Origin: an uncultured Novosphingobium sp.
GTDB taxonomy: Bacteria > Pseudomonadota > Alphaproteobacteria > Sphingomonadales > Sphingomonadaceae
NCBI GenBank assembly: GCA_937897535.1
Contig: CALCQB010000143.1
Location: forward strand, 1 to 24,740
Direction of reading: 5' to 3'
Length of the DNA: 24,740 nt
The notes beneath the pieces are model-generated. The model was given only the letters and a program-made list of their open reading frames with translations. It had not been told where the DNA came from and ran no database searches. The position numbers were made by a program, and so were the translations under genes. This document shows positions 21,784-24,740 of the stretch, piece by piece (positions within the stretch are counted from its first letter, which is position 1; the number at the start of each line of letters is the position of its first letter).

Positions 21784-22851
21784 ATGCGCAATCTTCTCCT
21801 CCTGCTCGTCGCCCTGATCGCCACCCCACTCCACGCCGAGGACTGGCAGAAACGCGCCGCCGAACGCGATGTGGTCCTGCCCGGGTTCAAATTCGAGAAC
21901 GGTGAGACGATGGATCTGCGGATCCATGTCACCACGCTTGGCACCCCGCGCCGCAATGCCGGGGGCGAGGTCGAGAATGCGGTGATGGTGTTGCACGGGA
22001 CCGGCGGATCGGGCTGGCAGTTCTTTCGCCCGCAATTCGCCGACGAGCTTTATGGCCCGGGCCAGCCGCTCGACATCAGCAAATGGTACGTGATCCTGCC
22101 CGACAACATCGGCCACGGCAAAAGCTCCAAGCCGAGCGACGGGCTGCGCATGGCCTTCCCGCGCTATGACTATGCCGACATGGTCAATGCCCAGCAACGG
22201 ATGTTGCTCGAAGGGCTGGGGGTGAGCAAGCTGCAGTTGGTCCTCGGCACTTCGATGGGCTGCATGCACGCGTTCGTGTGGGGCACCGACCATCCCGGCT
22301 TTGCGCTGCGGCTTGCACCGTTCGCCTGCAACACGATGGAGATCGCCGGGCGCAATCGGGTCTGGCGGCAGATGTCGATCGACGCAATCAAGGCCGATCC
22401 GGTCTGGGATAGCGGCAACTACCAGCGCCCGCCGCTCTCGGGCCTGCGCACAGCGGCCTATCTCGGGCTGATCGCCGGGGCCAACCCGGTGGCGCTGCAG
22501 GACCAGTTCCCGACCCGGGCCAAGGCCGAAGCATTCCTGGCTGAACGCACCGGCGCAGCGCTGAACGATCCGGTCGATGCCAACGACCAGATCTACCAGC
22601 TCGACAGTTCGCGCGATTACAACCCGCTGCCCCGGCTGCGAGGCGTCAAGGTGCCGGTGCTGTGGATCAATTCGGGCGACGATTTCATCAACCCGCCAGA
22701 GCTCGGCCTCGCCCAGAAACACGCCAAACTGATGCCGCGCGCGCGGTTCATCCTGATCCCGGCGAGCAAGGACACCAAGGGCCACGGCACCCATACCTGG
22801 GCGAAGTTCTGGAAGAAGGACCTGGCGAAACTGCTGGTGACCAGGCCATGA
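21784..22851 (+). CDS. Exported alpha/beta hydrolase, MetX-like (homoserine acetyltransferase-related) fold
   Basis: A 355-residue protein with a signal peptide (MRNLLLLLVALIATPLHA, cleavage after about residue 18). The alpha/beta hydrolase core shows the oxyanion-loop HGTGGSG (71-77), DNIGHGKSSKPSDG and nucleophile Ser157 in LGTSMGCMHA, then an acid in INSGDDFINPPE (Asp299 or Asp300) and a histidine in KGHGTHT. The pattern resembles the homoserine O-acetyltransferase branch, but a signal peptide argues against a role in methionine synthesis. The substrate is unknown. ATG at 21784 is preferred to the TTG at 21775. The stop overlaps the next hydrolase by 4 bases. Confidence 0.85.
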   Translation: MRNLLLLLVALIATPLHAEDWQKRAAERDVVLPGFKFENGETMDLRIHVTTLGTPRRNAGGEVENAVMVLHGTGGSGWQFFRPQFADELYGPGQPLDISKWYVILPDNIGHGKSSKPSDGLRMAFPRYDYADMVNAQQRMLLEGLGVSKLQLVLGTSMGCMHAFVWGTDHPGFALRLAPFACNTMEIAGRNRVWRQMSIDAIKADPVWDSGNYQRPPLSGLRTAAYLGLIAGANPVALQDQFPTRAKAEAFLAERTGAALNDPVDANDQIYQLDSSRDYNPLPRLRGVKVPVLWINSGDDFINPPELGLAQKHAKLMPRARFILIPASKDTKGHGTHTWAKFWKKDLAKLLVTRP

Positions 22852-23804
22852 GCGAGCGCCGCACGCTCTATCCGCCGATCGAACCCTATGCGAGCGGAAT
22901 GCTTGCGGTCGGCGACGGCCACAGCATCTACTGGGAGCGCTGCGGCACGCCGGGCGGCAAACCGGCGGTGTTCCTCCATGGCGGTCCTGGCAGCGGGCTC
23001 AGCGCGAAACAGCGCCAGCAATTCGATCCGGCCCTGTACGACGTGCTGCTGTTCGACCAGCGTGGTTGCGGACGCTCGACCCCCTTCGCCGGACTCGAAG
23101 CAAACACCACCTGGCACCTGGTCGCCGACATGGAAAAGCTGCGCGAACTGGCCGGGCACGAGACCTGGCTGGTGTTCGGCGGTTCGTGGGGCTCGACCCT
23201 CGCTCTCGCCTATGCCGAGACCCATCCCGAACGGGTCAGCGAACTAGTCCTGCGCGGCATATTCCTCGGCAGCCAGAGCGAGTTCGACTGGCTCTACACC
23301 TACGGCGCGAGCGAACTCTACCCCGAGGCCTGGCAAGACTTCATCGGCCATATCCCGGCCGGGGAACGCGCCGAGCTGCTCGAAGCCTACCACCGCCGCC
23401 TGACCAGCGAAGACCAGGCGGTCCGGCTCGCCGCGGCGAAGATCTGGTCGATGTGGGAAGGTGTCACCGTCACCTTGCTGCCCGATCCCGCGATGATGGC
23501 CGACTTCACCGCCGACGATCATGCGGTCGCGGTCGCCAGGATCGAGAACCACTATTTCCGCCACGATTGCTGGCTCGAACCCGGCCAGTTGCTCCGCGAT
23601 GCCAGTCGGCTCAAGGGCATCCCCGGGATCATTGTCCAGGGCCGCCACGATTGCTGCACGCCCCCCGCGGCGGCCTGGGCGCTCAAGCAAGCCTGGCCCG
23701 AGGTCGAGTTGCAGATCGTCCCCGATGGCGGGCACCTGTTCACCGAGCCGGGGATCACCGACGGGCTGGTCCGGGCGAGCGACCGGTTTGCCGGAAAAGG
23801 GTGA
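22848..23804 (+). CDS. pip: Proline iminopeptidase
   Basis: A 318-residue cytoplasmic alpha/beta hydrolase of peptidase family S33, removing N-terminal proline from peptides. Visible motifs are HGGPGSG (44-50), FDQRGCGRSTP, nucleophile Ser113 in FGGSWGSTLAL, Asp268 in QGRHDCCTP and His296 in DGGHLF. The N-terminus (RTLYPPIEPYASGMLAVGDG) is typical of the family. The chosen ATG overlaps the upstream hydrolase stop (ATGA), so the two hydrolases form a translationally coupled pair inserted between trpE and trpG. Family assignment is strong; the link to tryptophan synthesis, if any, is not visible. Confidence 0.92.
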   Translation: MSERRTLYPPIEPYASGMLAVGDGHSIYWERCGTPGGKPAVFLHGGPGSGLSAKQRQQFDPALYDVLLFDQRGCGRSTPFAGLEANTTWHLVADMEKLRELAGHETWLVFGGSWGSTLALAYAETHPERVSELVLRGIFLGSQSEFDWLYTYGASELYPEAWQDFIGHIPAGERAELLEAYHRRLTSEDQAVRLAAAKIWSMWEGVTVTLLPDPAMMADFTADDHAVAVARIENHYFRHDCWLEPGQLLRDASRLKGIPGIIVQGRHDCCTPPAAAWALKQAWPEVELQIVPDGGHLFTEPGITDGLVRASDRFAGKG

Positions 23805-23841
23805 CTCGCAAATCCCCGCCGACCGGCCTAAGGGCTCCCGC

Positions 23842-24432
23842 ATGACCGACATCCTAGTGATCGACAATTACGACAGCTTCACCTGGAACCTGGTCCATTA
23901 CCTGATGGAACTGGGGGCCAAGGTTGAAGTGGTCCGCAACGACGCAATCTCGGCCGGGCAGGCGGTGTCGAGCGGGGCGCGGGCGTTCCTGATCTCGCCC
24001 GGGCCCTGCACCCCCAACGAAGCCGGGATCAGCCTCGATCTGGTCGGGGCCTGCGCCGCTGCCGGCAAGCCGTTGCTCGGCGTGTGCCTGGGGCACCAGT
24101 CGATCGGCCAGTATTTCGGCGGGCAGGTGGTGCGCGGGGGGTTGATGCACGGCAAGACGTCGCCGGTCACCCACGACGGCACCGGACTGTTCAAGGGTCT
24201 GCCCTCGCCGTTCCTGGCGACCCGCTATCACTCGCTGATCGTCGATGATGTACCCGATGGGCTGGTGATCAACTGCACTTCGGATGACGGCCATGTCATG
24301 GGCGTCCGGCATCAGAGCCTGCCAATCCACGGGGTCCAGTTCCACCCGGAAAGCATCGCAACCGAACATGGCCACGCGATGCTGGCCAATTTCCTGCGGA
24401 TCGCGGGGGTCGAGCCCAAGGTTCTGGCGTGA
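23842..24432 (+). CDS. trpG: Anthranilate synthase component II (glutamine amidotransferase)
   Basis: A 196-residue class I glutamine amidotransferase that supplies ammonia to TrpE. It starts MTDILVIDNYDSFTWNLVHY. The catalytic Cys82 lies in LLGVCLGHQSIGQ, and His168 and Glu170 in GVQFHPES; the SPGPCTPNEAG loop is also present. In many bacteria the same protein also serves aminodeoxychorismate synthase for folate. ATG at 23842 has AAGGG 8 bases upstream. It starts 37 bases after the iminopeptidase stop and overlaps trpD by 4 bases. Confidence 0.95.
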   Translation: MTDILVIDNYDSFTWNLVHYLMELGAKVEVVRNDAISAGQAVSSGARAFLISPGPCTPNEAGISLDLVGACAAAGKPLLGVCLGHQSIGQYFGGQVVRGGLMHGKTSPVTHDGTGLFKGLPSPFLATRYHSLIVDDVPDGLVINCTSDDGHVMGVRHQSLPIHGVQFHPESIATEHGHAMLANFLRIAGVEPKVLA

Positions 24433-24740
24433 CCCTGGATGAAGCCGAAGACCTGTTCGGCCGGATCCTCGACGGGCAGGTCCCGGACGAGGCGATTGCC
24501 GCTACCCTGATCGAACTGGCCGAACGCGGCGAGAGCGCGGCCGAGATCGCCGGGGCGGTCCGGGCCATGCGCGCACGGATGAAGCGGGTGGCCGCTCCCG
24601 CGGGCGCGATTGACGTCTGCGGCACCGGGGGCGACGGGCAGCACAGCCTCAACGTCTCGACTGCCGTCGCGCTGGTCGTCGCGGCCTGCGGGGTGCCGGT
24701 CGCCAAGCACGGCAACCGCGCCGCCTCCAGCCTGGCCGGT
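24429..24740 (+). CDS. trpD: Anthranilate phosphoribosyltransferase, 3'-truncated by the window edge
   Basis: The first 104 codons of trpD, running off the right edge. The GTG start at 24429 overlaps the trpG stop (GTGA). The visible part has the helical N-terminal domain (EDLFGRILDGQVPDEAIAAT) and two family signatures: DVCGTGGDG, which binds phosphoribosyl pyrophosphate, and KHGNRAASS, which binds anthranilate and pyrophosphate. The enzyme joins anthranilate and phosphoribosyl pyrophosphate in the second step of tryptophan synthesis. It is co-transcribed with trpG; trpC would be expected beyond the window. Confidence 0.93.
   Translation, partial: MTLDEAEDLFGRILDGQVPDEAIAATLIELAERGESAAEIAGAVRAMRARMKRVAAPAGAIDVCGTGGDGQHSLNVSTAVALVVAACGVPVAKHGNRAASSLAG

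Noticed and set aside
21061..22794. 577-codon open frame on the minus strand opposite trpE and the hydrolase
   Set aside because: It spans two genes with strong catalytic motifs on the other strand, and its translation looks like antisense noise.
1..24740. Search for mobile elements, prophage or defence genes
   Set aside because: No transposase, integrase, toxin-antitoxin, restriction or Cas-like protein was seen. The tRNA-Arg has no adjacent integrase or duplicated 3' end within the window.

Overview
This GC-rich window looks like chromosomal DNA of an alphaproteobacterium, most likely a member of the Sphingomonadales (sphingomonad or erythrobacter type). The reasons are a pyruvate dehydrogenase E1-beta with its own lipoyl domain next to pdhA and ftsB, the grxC - nitrilase - DUF1178 - tRNA-Arg block, SurA/PpiD-ppiD next to trpE, and promoter-like sequences of the form TTGnCn-N16..18-TA/CTA. 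The genus is not assigned; this is inference from gene order and protein style only.

Layout. 1-5812 (+): a run of six Tad/Flp pilus assembly genes (TadG-like, TadE, TadE, a large vWA-type TadG, TadE, TadE-like). The first is cut by the window edge and most junctions overlap by 1-4 bases. 5809-8665 (-): ftsB, pdhA, pdhB, which meet the Tad block tail to tail with overlapping stop codons. 8739-9759 (-): an exported low-complexity protein with a C-terminal PRC-barrel-like domain and a strong terminator. 9860-12364: a divergent signalling unit made of a subtilisin-like S8 protease (-) facing an ECF sigma factor and its membrane anti-sigma factor (+), with a 13-bp-arm palindrome between them. 12371-14043 (-): tRNA-Arg(CCT), DUF1178 protein, nitrilase-family amidase, glutaredoxin. 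14056-14654 (+): a small heat-shock protein with a sigma-32-type promoter and a ROSE-like RNA thermometer in its leader. 14655-15097: about 440 bases without a recognised gene. 15098-18080 (-): pyrG, secG, tpiA, each with its own promoter-like sequence. 18287-24740 (+): ppiD, trpE, two alpha/beta hydrolases, trpG and the start of trpD (cut by the window end).

How the genes work together. The Tad block supplies minor pilins and envelope-spanning parts of a type IVc adhesion pilus; the motor and secretin genes must lie elsewhere. pdhA and pdhB encode the E1 enzyme of the pyruvate dehydrogenase complex. The protease/ECF/anti-sigma unit looks like an envelope-stress circuit. trpE, trpG and trpD catalyse the first steps of tryptophan synthesis, but trpE is separated from trpGD by two hydrolase genes, the first of which appears to have its own promoter and a leaderless start.

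No clearly new defence or mobile system was found: there is no CRISPR array, transposase, integrase or phage gene. The observations most worth following up are the ROSE-like thermometer, the symmetric sequence between protease and sigma factor, the vWA TadG with a large internal insertion beside a TadE carrying tandem calcium-loop motifs, and the leaderless starts.
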